Part shown: positions 23,701-36,700 of the stretch, piece by piece
How the letters are laid out: the number at the start of each line of letters is the position of its first letter
Position numbering within the stretch: position 1 is the stretch's first letter
DNA from: Tanypteryx hageni
Lineage: Eukaryota > Arthropoda > Insecta > Odonata > Petaluridae
Reading direction: 5' to 3'
Length of the DNA stretch: 64,000 bases
Assembly (NCBI GenBank): GCA_028673005.1
Contig: CM054120.1
Location: 55,426,057-55,490,056, forward strand
Notes under the pieces: model-generated
The model's input: the letters and a program-made list of their open reading frames with translations, nothing else
Told to the model about the DNA's origin: nothing
Databases searched by the model: none
Position numbers and translations under genes: made by a program

Positions 23701-26530
23701 TAACGGTTGATTGTTATGGTTGGAGAACAAATGACATACCATAGGAGAGAAATAAAATGTAAACATTGTACGAAACAGACAACCAGAATCCATCACTTCC
23801 CTTCGCCCAATGATGCAGGTAAACATGTACAGACCTATTCTCCCCGAATACCAATCCAATGCAGAATAAATGGAAATCTCTTCTAGCTGCGAAAGAATGA
23901 AATAACAACAACATATCATTGGGCCTTGAAGACGTTAGATCATATGACAAAATATTCAAACTCTCACTGCTAAAATAAAACGTGTGACAAGTAATCCAAT
24001 ATAGCATGCGTCGATAATTTCGCCGGAATAATAGAACAGAGGAAAGGTGAAATATTTTGTGATACCATCTTACGATTCAGAAAATGATAGGGCATTACTA
24101 TTAATACAATGGCACGGTAAGTGCATTCTCCCGTATTCCTCAATAGTCCAATCGATAACGATTAACTCGAGATAATTCATTAGCCCTGCCACTCACTCAC
24201 CCACAATTACATCAAACACAACATTAATCATTGTGTATGGCCGACAATGACATGAAAGCAGTAGGAAAACCATAAATGACAATAACAATACAAACAGAAA
24301 AACGAAACCGCCTCATTACCCCTGATATATTTGTTTGGAGTCATCTAGTCACCAAATATAGAACACCAGAAATGCAAAACGGCCCCTGATGCCGACTGTT
24401 AACTCATTACCTAATAACATCAGTAACCAATGAAAATGTGAAATTACGTAAAATATGTGAAGTCAATCAAAGATATGGGAGTCCTAATAAGAGGAGAGGA
24501 ACCACTTCATTTGGAGCCAAGGACAAGACCTGCATGTAGATCAGGTTTCTTATTCCTTTCTAGTGTGAATTAATGCCCGCATCCCTAAGCAAAATAGGTA
24601 TCTTTCCCACTATTCCAGAAACAGAGGTAGGATTGGGCACGTAATTCTTGTTGCCAACGAACCTCACGTTTGAGAATAATTTTTAAAGATGCAATTCTTT
24701 TATCCCATTCCAATATATGCTGGCGAAAATTTGGAACAATCTTCAATTTTAATCTCGTGAAATAAATGGAAATTTAATGCGTATATATGATAGTTAAACT
24801 ATATATCCAGCACTAAATCATGAATAGGAAAAAATCCTATTATCAAAAAATCCTACTATCTTAATCTAAGGAAAGTTTATCAGCAGTTAAATGAATTATA
24901 TGTTATCAAGGAAGAAAATGAAAAAAGGAAAAAACCATGGAAACGACAAACTCTTTGATATGTGTTCTTCTGGATTGCACCTAGTGTATAATGAAAAACA
25001 CTAATGAAGGCTCCTTTCTCAACACACAACACCATTGTCATCCAAAGGAGAACCACCAGCCAGCAAGACGTATCATATCGGGCCTGACAATTAGCAGACT
25101 AATACATTCTGCCAAAACACGAGAATCATCTCCGCCTCGCCGTCTGTTTGAACAATGTTTTCCGACAAGAAATTACTACGATTGTCTTTCCGGATAGATA
25201 TCCGAAATCTAGCGAGATAACTAGCTTCGTACATGTTACATATGTGGAAATACGACGGAATCAAAAAGTAGAATATCGAAGAGGATCTACATTAGCTCTT
25301 GATGTTGCGCCGTGGCTAAATCCATGGAAAATCTAAATAAATAATGATCTTCAGCCAGCATCCCCATCAGACGATGAGCACACGGCACGCTGAGACGGCC
25401 GAATAACTTATTAACGGACAACTGGATGAAGCCTCCACATTCTGATTTATATGAATTAAATGAGCCCTAATGTAAATCCAATGGAATATCCATTTGAACG
25501 CCGAGTATGCTTCTATAGGAAATCGATACGGAATTCTGATGATTGGAAGAAATATTTTATCTTAATATAACTGTTACCTAACGAGCATCAGTAGTTAAGA
25601 CATATAGTTAGCAAAATATTTGCGTTATTCGGAGACGGCGGAAGGCAAATACTCTCCTCCTCTCTGGAGATATTGAACATAAAATAAGAATCTTAAAGTT
25701 ATATACTATGAGACATATCATATGAGAAAAAACAATTTGTAACTTTGTACGAAACGGACAACAGGAATCTTTTATCTGTCTTCCACTAAGGAGGATGGCT
25801 TACAAGTACAGGTGTATTATCAACGAGTATCGAAAAAATGACAAAGAATAGTAGACCTCTCCTAACTCGAAATAATGAAGGAACAGCAATACATCTTTTG
25901 GCCTCGTAGACCTTAAGTTGCAAGACAATATATTCAGACTTTCTTTTCTAGAATAAAACGTGTGACTAAATAAAGCATGTGTCAATAACTTTTTCGTAAA
26001 AGTAGAACAGAGGGAAAGTGAAATATTTTGTAATAACATCTAAAGATAGAAAAAGATGACACGATTCCACTATGAATAACATAACACGTTAAAAGAATTC
26101 TCTCGAATAATTTTAGCGTCCAAACGCTAATGAAAAAGAAACGCTTTGTAATTACATCTAAAGATAGAAAAAATTACAGGAATCCTCATCGAAATATAGC
26201 TATTAACTAACGAGCCTCACTAGTAATAACATATTGATAGCAAAATATTCGTGTAGTTCCAATAGAGCGGACGGCTAATGCACTCCTCTGCACAGAAGAA
26301 ATTTCACATCAACGGTGGATCGGAATGGTTAGGGAATAAATGACCTATCATATGAGAATAAGAAAATGGAAACGTTGTACAAATCGTAGAACCCGAATCT
26401 ATTATCTGACTTCGCATAATGAAGTCTAGTTACAAGAACAGGTGTTCCGAAACCCGAAACAAAGAAAAATAATTGGAAATCTCTTCTTGCAGCGAAAGAA
26501 TAATAATACCTATAACAACATCATGGTACT
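23701..26530. repeat. Array A copies
   Basis: Clear array A modules are present in order: the 'CTCGTGAAATAAATGGAAA' landmark near 24755, the 'TAGTGTATAATGAAAAACAC' block near 24980, the landmark near 25355 ('ATCAGACGATGAGCACACGG'), and partial repeats of the middle modules near 26150-26500. ORFs here are short and unrecognised. Confidence 0.65.
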
Positions 26531-26810
26531 ACAATACCAGGTAGGTCATTGCGCATCTCGGGCGAGAGTCGCTTTGAGCGTGTGACGTAACGTGGTCTCT
26601 AGATTGCGCATGTCTCCTATGATTTGGCATTGACTGTGGTGGCGAGTTTGGAAATTTATTACGTTTTCTCTTGAACTGTGCGTTTCTCAGTGAAATGTCG
26701 TTTTGTGCGGTATTTGGCCGTAATAACAGTTACAAAAATTGTATTGCTAGGGAGAGATTTTTTATATTTTCCCAAGAAACGTCCATTCAAGAAACATGGA
26801 TTCGAGCACA
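26531..26810 (+). pseudogene. THAP-domain exon, likely from a transposon
   Basis: THAP domains are C2CH zinc fingers that bind DNA. They are found in P-element and other transposases and in host genes derived from them. From ATG 26695 the frame reads 'MSFCAVFGRNN', then 'RFFIFSQE' and 'TWIRAHRH'. These match the start, the F-rich strand and the conserved Trp of a THAP finger. The second Cys of the C-x2-4-C pair appears as Arg, and the fold's proline is not obvious, so the finger is probably defective. About 160 bp of GC-richer sequence precedes the ATG and looks like a 5' UTR. Array A resumes near 26810 and cuts the domain short. This is a fragment, not a working gene. Confidence 0.55.
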
Positions 26811-28510
26811 TAGACACCAAACTAAGTCTCTCAGAAATGCAAGAATGCTCCTGATACAGATTGCTATCTCATTACGTAATACAACCTGCGCCATTTAGAA
26901 AGGTTTAATTTCATAAACAAGGTGACCTCAGATAATGAATTGAGGACCGTGTTAAAAAGCAGAAGAACCATTTCATTTGCAGCTACAGGTAACACCAGCA
27001 TTTATATCAGGTTTTTTAAACCCTTCCCAGTGCAAATTTCTGCACTCTTTACTGAGCAAAATATAACCCATCTCATTTTCAAATCACAGGGAAAGAGAAA
27101 GGTTTGGCAACTCAATTCAATTTGTTAACCAAACCTGTGTCTGAGAAGAATTTTTACAGGTGCAACGCCGTTATCTCTTAAGATTAGAAATTTTCCTACA
27201 CCTTCAATTAATCGTGATAATATAAAAGGAAATTTCATGTTCAAGTGTAATATTTAATCAATACGTATCCCTTTCTAAGTCACGAGTAGAAAAAAAAATA
27301 ATACAAGCATAATCCAATGGATATTTATTAAGTAGATTGCATTCTACATTATCGAGAAAGAAAATGGAAAAAGTGGTGAGAATGACTTGGAAGTGTCCTT
27401 CCAGTGATATGATATATTCTTTTGGATTGCACCAAGAAATCTCTCTATGAGACAGTGTTTCACGGAAAATCACTCATAACGACTCCTACTTTAACACGCA
27501 GCTCCATTATCACCCGAAGCATTATCTCTCAGCCAGTGAGACGCATAATATCCGGTAAGATAATTAGCAGATTCATACACTATACCGGAGTGCGAGAGTA
27601 ATTTTCACCTGGCCATCGTAATGAATGTTTTTTTGTAAATACTTATTCTATTGTTTGGTTCTCCAAATAAATATCAAATCAAATGTGTTGACAGGGTTAC
27701 TACAAATTTCATGCGTGGTAGCAGAATGAAAACGAGACGCAGAATATCAAAGAGGACCTACATCTACTGTGGATGTAATACCTTGGCTACATTCTTGGGG
27801 AATCTAACTGGAGAAAAGGGCCGGTTGCCTGTTCCCGTTTCCGAAAAACAACAAACGTTACCCTGAATCAGTTGAGTAACTTCGAAACGAAAAACTGGGT
27901 GAACCACTACATGCTAATTCAAAGAACATATATAAATGAGAGGTACAGAAAACCCAATGGAATGCCCCTTCCACAGCCGAGTATGCCTATACAGAAAATC
28001 GAAACAAAATTCTGAATTATGAGAAAAAGATTCCATCACAATATAGCTGAGAAATCGCGAGCCTGACTAGATATGCCATGAAGATAGCTAAATGATTGAC
28101 CAATTCGTCTCCTCATAACATAACATAAGAAAGATAATCGAATCTGTGTACAAAAAGTACAACCAAAGCTCAATGCCTGATTTCGCCTGATGAAGCCGAT
28201 TTACTAGTACAGTCTGAAACCCGAATTTATGCTAAATAATTGGAAATAGGTTGTAGTACGAAGAAAATATTACAGCAAGATATATTTTTTAAGTGCTTAA
28301 ATTTGAGAAAAATTCTGGGTCCCACTAGAAAAATTAGAGGTAATACAAGGAATCCTATGATTCATTTGTCGATAGCTTTGCCGCAATAATGGAAGAGAAG
28401 AAAAGTGAAATAATTTTTCATTCCATCTTACCACTGAGACAAATGAGTGTTCACATGAATACAATTGCACGTTAAAAGAACTCTACACTCCTCCGTGGAA
28501 TCTATTAATA
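26811..28510. repeat. Array A copy
   Basis: Modules recognised include 'TCTCATTACGTAATACA' near 26867, the diverged landmark near 27215, 'TTTTGGATTGCACC' near 27420, and 'CATTCCATCTTACCACTGAG' near 28420. The last is cut by the Jockey-like element. No gene is visible. Confidence 0.65.
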
Positions 28511-30402
28511 AACTGTCTGTATCTGTAGGGGTATTCGTAGAGAAAAGGATAGTCTTTGTGGTCCTTGGGTTTATGTCCATTCTCTAATTGAATGATCAAT
28601 CGAGGTGACTTTCTGAGGCATTTTGCTGATACTTGGACGGTTCACGGTTTTGTCGACCGGATGTTGAATTCAACGTCGTCTGCGTAGAGTGGCAGCATGA
28701 TGTTTTACTCGAAGTCTCATGGGTAGTATGCCTTTTAATATTTAACAATCGAGGCCCAAGGACAAACTCCTTAGGTACGGCCACCGGAATTGGGTGATGA
28801 GGAGAGAGTTCTTGTTGCCATGCCACACGGAATATTCTCCTACTAAGGAAGGATTACTCTAGCTTGATGGTTCTGGTCGGAATGTGGAAAAGGACAAGCG
28901 TCGGAGGAGTCCGTCATACCAGAACTTACGAAACGCATTGCATATGAGAAACAACACCTCGGCACCGCAGCATTTGGGGTTAATAACGCCTCCAACAGAT
29001 AGTCGTACGCCTAGATGAACTGAAGGATTGAGGTGGCCTTGCTTCAAAAGAATAACTGTTCTTGGTGCAGGATGTGATTTATCTGGTCATGCCGCTGTAG
29101 GTGTGGCAGGACGAGCCGTTCTAACAAATTCCCGAACTCATCCAAGAGAGATATTGGGTTGAGGTTCTTAGGTGTCCGCGGCTTACCTGGCTTAATGATT
29201 TAGGTCATCCAGGCTGCCTTCCAGTAGATGGAGGAGTAGCTTATCCGGTGCAACGCGATTTACACCGCCAACAGGTACTTACGCGAAATCACTTGGGGGA
29301 AGACGGAGGATGTCGTTACGCAACCAATCCTTGCCAGGAGACATACGGTGTTTGAAAGTCTTGATGACCGGCGCCAGTTGGTCCTCGGTGAGGGTTGGAA
29401 CATCCTCTCCGTCTTCTGTCCCACGGTTGGGAGGCAGGCTGTCAAGGGCAATGTCCGGAATGTCACTGTGATGGAAGACCAACGTCAGGTACTCTGCAAC
29501 ATGCGCTGCATTTTATTTCCGTGTGCAGGCTACCCCATGTGCTGCTCTGAGTGGGGGATCAGATTCCAAAGGGTTCCGAAGCTTGCGCGCCATTCTCCAA
29601 ATTTACCCTTCCCCGTAGGCGGGTGAGGCCACATTTTGGTCTCAGGACGATCTGCGGAAGTCCTGTATCTTGTCACAGACTAGGTGCTCTATCCTCCGGG
29701 GTCGGGGTAAATTCGACCAGAGTGCAGACCAGTCAGCTCTGGCGAATTCAAAGACCTTGATGGGTGGCTGCTACAGGGGTATAAAGCCAACATATGTGAC
29801 AACCTGGAAGTGGTTGCAGCTAACAGTAAGATATGGGACGGTGCACACGCTGACGGACTTCCCCACTGCCAGGAAGAATCCAGGAATTTCTCCATACCCA
29901 TGTAATGCGCCCTGATGACCTTTGTACCGGAGTCGTCCGCCCAAATATACAAGGCGATCCCACGGTGTTTGTTCGAGCGCGAACACCGCGGCTCATGATT
30001 TGTGCTGAATCCTCCTCCGGTAAGGACAGGAAGCCCAGAGTAGTGGAGATCCTGGAAATCCTCCAGCTGGAACCTTCATATGAGGGAGGTAGCATGACAC
30101 CTGCTGGAGGTACCCGCTCGAAGTGGAACCTGCGATCGACGTTGCCTCAAAGTTCCAAAGCTGGGAGAGGCACAACTCATGGGCTGCGATATTAACCCTG
30201 ACAAAAACGGCTGTTCCACCAGAGGGCCCTGGAGCTTTCGCCCCGTCAGCACAGATAATCCTGTAGCCGTGGACTGAACATATCTAGAAAGGTCGGAGAT
30301 GGGTTTCCTGTACTGAAAAAACCACCATGATCCTGGTCCGGTGAACATGAGCAGCTCCGGACGCTTATTCTTAACCCTACCGTTGGCGTTCTCGGTGGTC
30401 AT
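28511..30402 (-). pseudogene. Jockey-like ORF2: endonuclease and partial RT, decayed
   Basis: The frame opening at 30402 begins 'MTTENANGRVKNKRPELL', the usual start of Jockey-clade endonucleases (normally WNANG), just after ORF1. The endonuclease body is scrambled by frame changes. RT begins near 29480 with 'PTLTEDQLAPVIKTFKHR' and 'SPGKDWLRNDIL' (the SPGxDxI-type motif). It reaches 'LPLYADDVEFNI' near 28690, which contains the catalytic aspartates. The last recognisable residues are near 28540, after which the element stops. Internal stops make it non-functional. Confidence 0.7.
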
Positions 30403-31966
30403 CGTAAGGGATGCCTGTGCAGTAATCAGGAATTTTCGGTAGAGTTGGGTTATGAACTTCCCGATGCCCGACAGCTGTTCCTGCAGGATTTACGCCACGA
30501 AGTTTAGTGCTCTCTGAATAGTGGTTTGCGTTGCTTGGAGTGCCGCCGCTGGGTATTCCGGAAGAGGCCCCCAATGTTGGAAGCACCGGTGGAATGTTCT
30601 GCTGTTGCAGATACCTGCACTTCCGAAGAGGGTTGGGGAGATCTTGCATCGGCTCGGTGCAGTGAGCTGAGCAGGGCGGGAAGCAAGAAAATTCCGATCT
30701 CTTCGGATGATGAGGCCGTTGGTACGGGGCATTCCCACCGCCCCAAGGTGTTTGCTCTTCAGGGGAGGGGGCTTCAGCAGGTATAGTTGTCGAAACGGGT
30801 GCTGAGGCTGCGGCTCGTACAGTGGGTCGGGATGTGGGAGGTGATCCGTTCCTCTTTTCATACTTCCGGACATATACTGGACTGGACGTCATGAAGGGCG
30901 TTTTGAAGCTTCCACAATTATACCAGTTCGGGGACCAATCTTCCTTCTTCCTAGAGCACTACTTCCCCTCGTGGGGTCGTCCGAATTTATAGTAGCACGA
31001 AACGGTAGTCTAGAAGGAGGCATGGCCAAAGCGGTTGCATTTGAAGCACATCTGCGACTTTTGGTGCCTGCACCGCTGTATCCGGACCTTGGAGTTAGCC
31101 AACGACGTACAACGCAGGAAGTCCTTCAGATTCCATCCCACGGCAGTGGCATCCGTGGTGACGACGAAGATCCCCAGGGGTGTCTTTTCAGCCCACTTGA
31201 TCTGCCTGGCCCTGAGCATGGAAACCGTCTAGGCCTCCAGCACCTCCCTTAGGTAACCATAATCTATCCGAGAGTTAAGACCATGGATGTAAATACGCAT
31301 TTTCATCTCCTCTTGCGTTCCCCATGTCGAGAATTGTCCTTCTTCAATGATAAACACATTACGGATGCTCCTTGGTCGCAAGCTGGAGTCTGGTGTAGAT
31401 TTCTCTGCAGGTGATCCTGAAGAAGTAATTTTTAGCCGCCCACTTAATGGTGGAGGCAAAATCCCTGTAATACCTGATCTCATATATCATGATGGCGGTG
31501 GGCTTCGGCAAATTCTTCTCAGTGCACGGAGTAGAGACTGACTTTGAGGACGGGCACAGGGCGACCTCTGTGTTTGCGTCACGTATCAGGAGGTGTACCG
31601 TATAAAGACCCGTATCGCTGTCCTGGGTTGGAGCTGCCTGGCCACGATGCCTTTGCATTTCTTCGAGTTTTAACCGACTGCAAAGCTTCCGTCTCTATCG
31701 TTTCTTGAGGGTCGTCTGTAGAAGATTCCACAGTGGAATCCACCGTCGTCAGGGTCTTCTAAAGGGTAGTCCTTCAGGCGGTGGGTGCAGGCGTGCCCAG
31801 AAAAACAGTTGGAGGTAGCATCACTACAGTTGGATAACTCCCTCTCAAAAAGGATCCTCTTGATGCTCTTGGACATGTCGCCCGAAGAACTGGAGGTAGA
31901 CGGTCGGTCGGCAGAAGTAACTATTCTGGATGAAATTTTTTCAATTCGGAGAGTGATCGAGGACAA
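30380..31966 (-). pseudogene. Jockey-like ORF1 (Gag-like), decayed
   Basis: This encodes the Gag-like RNA-binding protein of the LINE. The minus-strand start is taken at 31966, after which the serine-rich N-terminus reads 'SADRPSTSSSSGDMSKSI'. Following segments in shifting frames include 'VFIIEEGQFSTW' and 'SRIDYGYLREVL' (near 31300). The best landmark is 'CFKCNRFGHAS' near 31030, a C-x2-C-x4-H knuckle preceded by the usual 'SNVRIQRC'-like strand. A proline-rich C-terminal tail is read at 30892-30377 in one frame. At least three frame changes are needed to follow it. Confidence 0.65.
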
Positions 31967-32083
31967 ACCATGCAGACTAGCAGGAAACGCTGGAGCAGCA
32001 CAGTGAGCTATATCCAGCAGATAGTCACATTACGGCAAACTCACCTCCAATCTGAAGAGAATGCACATTATTTATAGTTTATA

Positions 32084-32325
32084 ATACAATCAATAATGAT
32101 TTAGTCATGGTGATTAATTAGTACTGCCAAATTTTCACATATATCAAAAGAGGCATTACACTTTGCGTATGGCAGACTATAACATGAAAGCAGTAGAGAG
32201 CCTCTAAATAAATATCACGTTGTAAATGGAAATTGGAAATTGTCTCCCTCTCCCTGACATGCTTTTGTGAGGAAAGCTAATCACCATAATTGTACACCCA
32301 CTTTAGCGAAAATGTCCCTGAACAA
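32084..32325. repeat. Array A piece between two insertions
   Basis: Array modules 'GTGATTAATTAGTACTGCCA', 'TTTGCGTATGGCAGACTATA' and 'TTTAGCGAAAATGTCCCTGA' match the order at 33850-34060 and 35800-36010. No gene is visible. Confidence 0.7.
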
Positions 32326-33203
32326 CTGGTGTCGGCTTTTAGTGTCTATCGCGTTCAGTGGACCATTGTCTCTGACGTTTCGCATCAGTTGCAGATGTGC
32401 ATCTTCAGGGATGAAGTGATGATGTATCATCTTCTGCACGCACTTATACTCTGGTCTCGCCCTTCATATAACGAATGATATAAATTTTTCCCTCCCCTTC
32501 ACCAATCGTGTATTTACCCTCCACCCCTCCGTTGATATTTATTGGAAATCTTCTGTCTTTCACCTCCTCCTTCACCAGTCGCTGATCGCGAGATCTTTGG
32601 TCTCCTCCATTTCGTAAGAAAACTCATTTATTTTCAAAGATTAATGCGTGAATCAATAGAGATTGAAAAACCATATAATTTTAATCGAGGAAATGGATAC
32701 TGGATTAGCGGTATTTGCAAGAGACCTTTTCAACGAAATTTGGAAAAGGAACGGGGAACGCTGTAGAGAGATTGGTGGAGATACAGATGAAGAGACAGTG
32801 CTTCCCACGAAGGAAGTGAATGGGCCAATCGTAACAAAAAATGGATGCAAAAGGGAAAGTTAAGGAATCGTGAGACCAACGGGAGAGAAAAAGGAGGGAG
32901 AACGGCGAATGAAAAAGGTGAAACGACTGGTGAAGGGGAATGGCAAGCACAGAATACGCCCAATGAAGATCAACGGAGGGCAGGTGGGTGATTACACGGC
33001 TGGTGAATGGGAGGTTCTACAACGGGCTACACATAAGAACAAGACCATCGTGTAAATGCGCTCCTAAGACCATACATCTCACCTCAATTCTGAAGACGCA
33101 CACCTGCAACGGGTGCGAAACGTCGGAGACAATGGTTTACCGTAAGCAGCAGACACCGAAAGCGGACGCAATTTTTTTAACAAAACGCTCTGTAAATATT
33201 CTC
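32326..33203. mobile_element. Inverted-repeat element with about 280-bp arms
   Basis: The left arm (about 32329-32610) and right arm (about 32868-33172) are reverse complements at roughly three positions in four. Shared words include 'CCATTGTCT', 'GACGTTTCGCA', 'CCTCCGTTGAT' and 'CTTCACCAGTCG'. The spacer of about 260 bp encodes nothing recognised. Array A is interrupted here. The word 'GAAAATGTCCCTGAA' on the left (about 32308-32323) and 'GAAAATTCCCTTGAA' on the right (about 33206-33220) may be a diverged target-site duplication. Each arm carries CTGAAGA, a short hairpin and GAAACG. That signature is reminiscent of the terminal repeats of Penelope-like elements, so this could be two such ends in inverted arrangement rather than a foldback transposon. 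Confidence 0.65.
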
Positions 33204-33478
33204 CTGAAAATTCCCTTGAAGCCGACAGCTAACTCAAAACGTAATACCAGCATTACGTTAAGTAAAGGTAAAAATACACAATCAAGTTGATCGGAAAACA
33301 AATATATGCGAATCATCATTACGAGGATGCGAACCATTTCATTTCGAGTTATTGGTAACACCTGTATCTAGATTAGATTTAGTTCCCACTTCCCCGAGCA
33401 AAGAGAGGCCCTGCAAGTTCCCACAATTCCAGAGAGAGTGGTTGATTTGGACACGCAATTAATTTTGCCCTTGCATTG
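33204..33478. repeat. Array A piece
   Basis: Array modules 'GACAGCTAACTCAAAACG', 'GGAACCATTTCATTT'-like words and 'TGCATTGCATTATC' continue the copy interrupted at 32326. No gene is visible. Confidence 0.6.
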
Positions 33479-33770
33479 CATTATCTATGGACGAATTGTC
33501 TTTGGACAAAATATCCATTAGACGAAATGTATTTTGATGACATTTTGTAGGACGAAATACCGTTGGAAGAAATGTCTTTGGACCAAATGCCCTGGAAGCG
33601 TTAAAAAGCATCTATTATTGCATTTGTTTTTTTAAGACTTTAAATTACATTCAACTTTTATTGGTCACTACATTCTAAATTAGGATCCATAAATTGTATT
33701 GTATTTACCGTTATTTCTACCGCTTTGACTGCGGTGCTCCTACCGCATTCAGATTTTCTTTCAATTTATG
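33479..33770. repeat. Degenerate short-motif array (GACGAAATGTC-like)
   Basis: Positions 33483-33595 hold about seven imperfect copies of a 15-18-bp word centred on 'GGACGAAATGTCTTTGG'. At least one copy is in the opposite orientation ('GACATTTTGT'). About 170 bp of unassigned AT-rich sequence follows before array A resumes. The organisation resembles the short-repeat termini at 37.23-37.43, 43.25-43.36 and 57.37-57.53 kb, although the word itself differs. It may be the end of a related element. Confidence 0.55.
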
Positions 33771-36700
33771 ATTGAGAAAAATGAGCGGAGACTACGATGA
33801 ATGCATTTGTAAGTTAAAAGAATTTTCCTAACAATTATGTAATTTATTCAAGATGATTAATTTGTATTCCCAAACTGATAAATACTTGGCGTATTGCTGA
33901 CTATGAGATAACCTGAGTAAACTGACTCTAAGTTAGTATCACCATGGAAATGGTAAAAGGATTTCACCTCCTTATTCCTGTTACGCTTCTGAGTTTACGC
34001 CTAGACATCAACATAAAACACCGGTTAAGCGAAAATATCCTGATAACGGCAATTAACTCAAACGCACTGAAATAAGAGAATTACTAAGCTGATTGGCAAT
34101 CAAAGATAGGCTAGTCATCATAATGAAAAGAGGAACCACTTCATTTCCATCTACTGCTAACATCTGCATCTGAATCAGGTTAGATAATACATCCTATGAC
34201 GAGTTAGTGCTCAGCTCCAACAGCCAACAGAGGCCCTGAACATTCCCACGCTTTTAGAGAGAATGGCTGGTTTGACCTCTCACATCAGTTCTCCAACAGC
34301 CAAGAGTACGGCAAGAACTGCCACAGAAAGAGTGCTCTTTTTCCCATTTAAACATATTTTAATGGAAATTTCACATATCTTTAATATCGTCAATTAAATA
34401 CAAATGGATATTCCATGCTCATATATCATATCGTTTCATTAAACTTCACACAAACATAGTCACGAGTAGTATACAAAATCCTATGAAAATATTTCACAGA
34501 CCTTTAGAAAAAGATTTAGCCATAGCTGAAAGGAAGGAGCATAGGAAACCATAAATGAGCAGGAATATTTATGAGTATTAAAATGAATTCTATGTAAACG
34601 AAGAAGATTATTAAAAAGTGGTAAAAACCTTTACAATATCTTCCTATTCATTTAATGTTTTTGTAGAATTTCACTTAAGAATCCCACAGAGCCGCAGGAT
34701 TTCACAAAAAATAAACAAAGATTTATACCTTAACAAACATCCCAATCACCGCCCACAAAAATCCCTCAGTCAACAAAACGTAATATATCAGGCGTGTAAT
34801 GAAGTCAATTAATACACTCCACTGGAACACGAGAATCATTTCTGCCACGCAATGAGAATGAACTGTTTTTGTTAGAAAGAATTTATTCTACGATTTGACT
34901 CTCCATTAGATCTACGAATACAAGAGAGATAACGGGTCGTAAAAAATTTCATATCTTGAAGCACGACAGAATCAAAAGGCAGAATATCTAACACATGTTC
35001 TTCTTGTACTACCGTGGCCTAATTCATGGATAATCCAACTTGAGAAAAAATCCGACTACCAGAATCCGCTTCACAGGCTACACTAAAGCTGTTGAGTGAA
35101 ATAGAATTGGAAAACTTGGAGATCTCAGCTTATGCTGATTTAAAGAACATAGAAGAGCCCTAAAGAAAAACCAATGAAAACTTTCTTCTATAGCAGAGCA
35201 AGGCTAAATAATAAATCGACAGGAAATTCTAACAGATGTTAAAATCGAAATATAGCTGGTACTTCAGGAGCTTTACTAGGCATGCCATTGTAATTGCTAA
35301 ATCATCGGCCAATTCCTACAGTTGAGGACGGCCACAGACTCGTCTCCACATTGAAGAGATTGGACATAAGCGATAGATCGGAATGGAAGAAGAAGAAAAG
35401 AGCCAATAAGATAAGATAAATAAAATCGTAACGGCGTACAAGGACAAAGAAAACTTACTGCGTCACTTTGCCTGAAGAAGTCGGCTTACAAACACAGACA
35501 TAGTCAACCCTATACCCGAAATCTCTTCTAGTACGAAAGAATATCATTACAGAGAGATCTTTTCAGTTTTCAAAGATATTAACTCAGACTCCTACTGACA
35601 AAATAGCTCACTCTAAAAGAAACATTACGAAGCAATCATCAATGCATTCGCTTGAAAATTGGAGCTGAGAAAAATTAAAATATTTTTATTCTGTCTTATC
35701 AGTGAAAAAAATTAGCAAAGACAAAGATAAATACATTTGCAGGTAATAAAAATTCTTTTCGATGTATCTTTCGCCCTATCAATAAATATTTAATCAAAGT
35801 GATTTATTAGCATTGCCAAACTGACATAAACGTCATAAGGATAATTACGATCTGTGTAGCGTTGACTATGACATGACATGAATAGTAAGTTTCATATTTA
35901 ATATGTCCATGGAAAAGGAAAAAGGCAAATGCCCCTTCCCCTGATATGCTTTAGGGAGGATGCCTATATTTCATCCTTGAACTCACAGCTGAAATTCTCC
36001 TGATACCTACAGCTAACTCAATGCCCAGTCCCTTCTGTTTAAAAGTATTATTGTTTGTGTCTCATAGCGGGAGACAAGTATAATTACAGAAAACAATATT
36101 CAATCCAATGGAAGTAATGCACTTCAGTTCCTCTTTCTATTTATTTCAACATTAGTAGCAATTTCTAGTTTTCAATTTGCAGTACTGAGCTTGTACTGCA
36201 ATATATCTCATCACTTTCAAATATGTACTTTTGATCACTTTAACTACTGATACAATGCAGTTTTCATGATGTACAATTCTGCTTGGCTGAAATCACATTA
36301 TATTAAATTATACAATATGATACTTCAATTCTTGAGCTCAATTTCTGCAGATTAATAGACTATAATTCCAAATGCAGACATAAAAGTAAACTTCATTGGC
36401 CTCATTGTAAAAACATAAAATTATTCAAAAATATAAGATGAATTTGTATTTTGATAATTAGAGCATATATTCTCATGTTATATTCATTTAAATGTGATGC
36501 CTAGTAATTTACACAGCAGTAATAAAATGCAAAGTTTCTCATATTGTAGCTTCCGTAACACTTATCGTGCTTATGAGACAATACTGCACACAACATGTCC
36601 AATCTCGTAGAATAATTATAACTTCACTCAAAAGATAGTTAGTCACACATCACTAGTGAAGGGTATTCTTATCAATTTGATGAGTATTGAATTTGATATA

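Larger units (their letters stand above)
28511..32083 (-). mobile_element. Second Jockey-like LINE, minus strand, lacking its 3' end
   Basis: This GC-rich block sits in AT-rich array A. On the minus strand it has ORF1 with a CCHC knuckle (about 31966-30400), then an APE endonuclease start (30402) and RT up to just past the YADD motif (about 28690). It ends near 28511, so the RT thumb and the 3' UTR are absent. The same array A module is found on both sides (a 'TCAATAAT'-type block). It is distinct in sequence from the element at 11.6-15.1 kb. Frameshifts and stops are frequent. Confidence 0.75.

Noticed and set aside
30377..30892. 171-codon minus-strand ORF as a separate host gene
   Set aside because: It is proline-rich and sits between the zinc-knuckle and endonuclease remnants, so it is the ORF1 C-terminus of the Jockey-like element.
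32653..32950. Serine/leucine-rich minus-strand ORFs at 32.65-32.96 kb
   Set aside because: They lie across the spacer and arm of the inverted-repeat element, in several frames, with low complexity and no recognised family.
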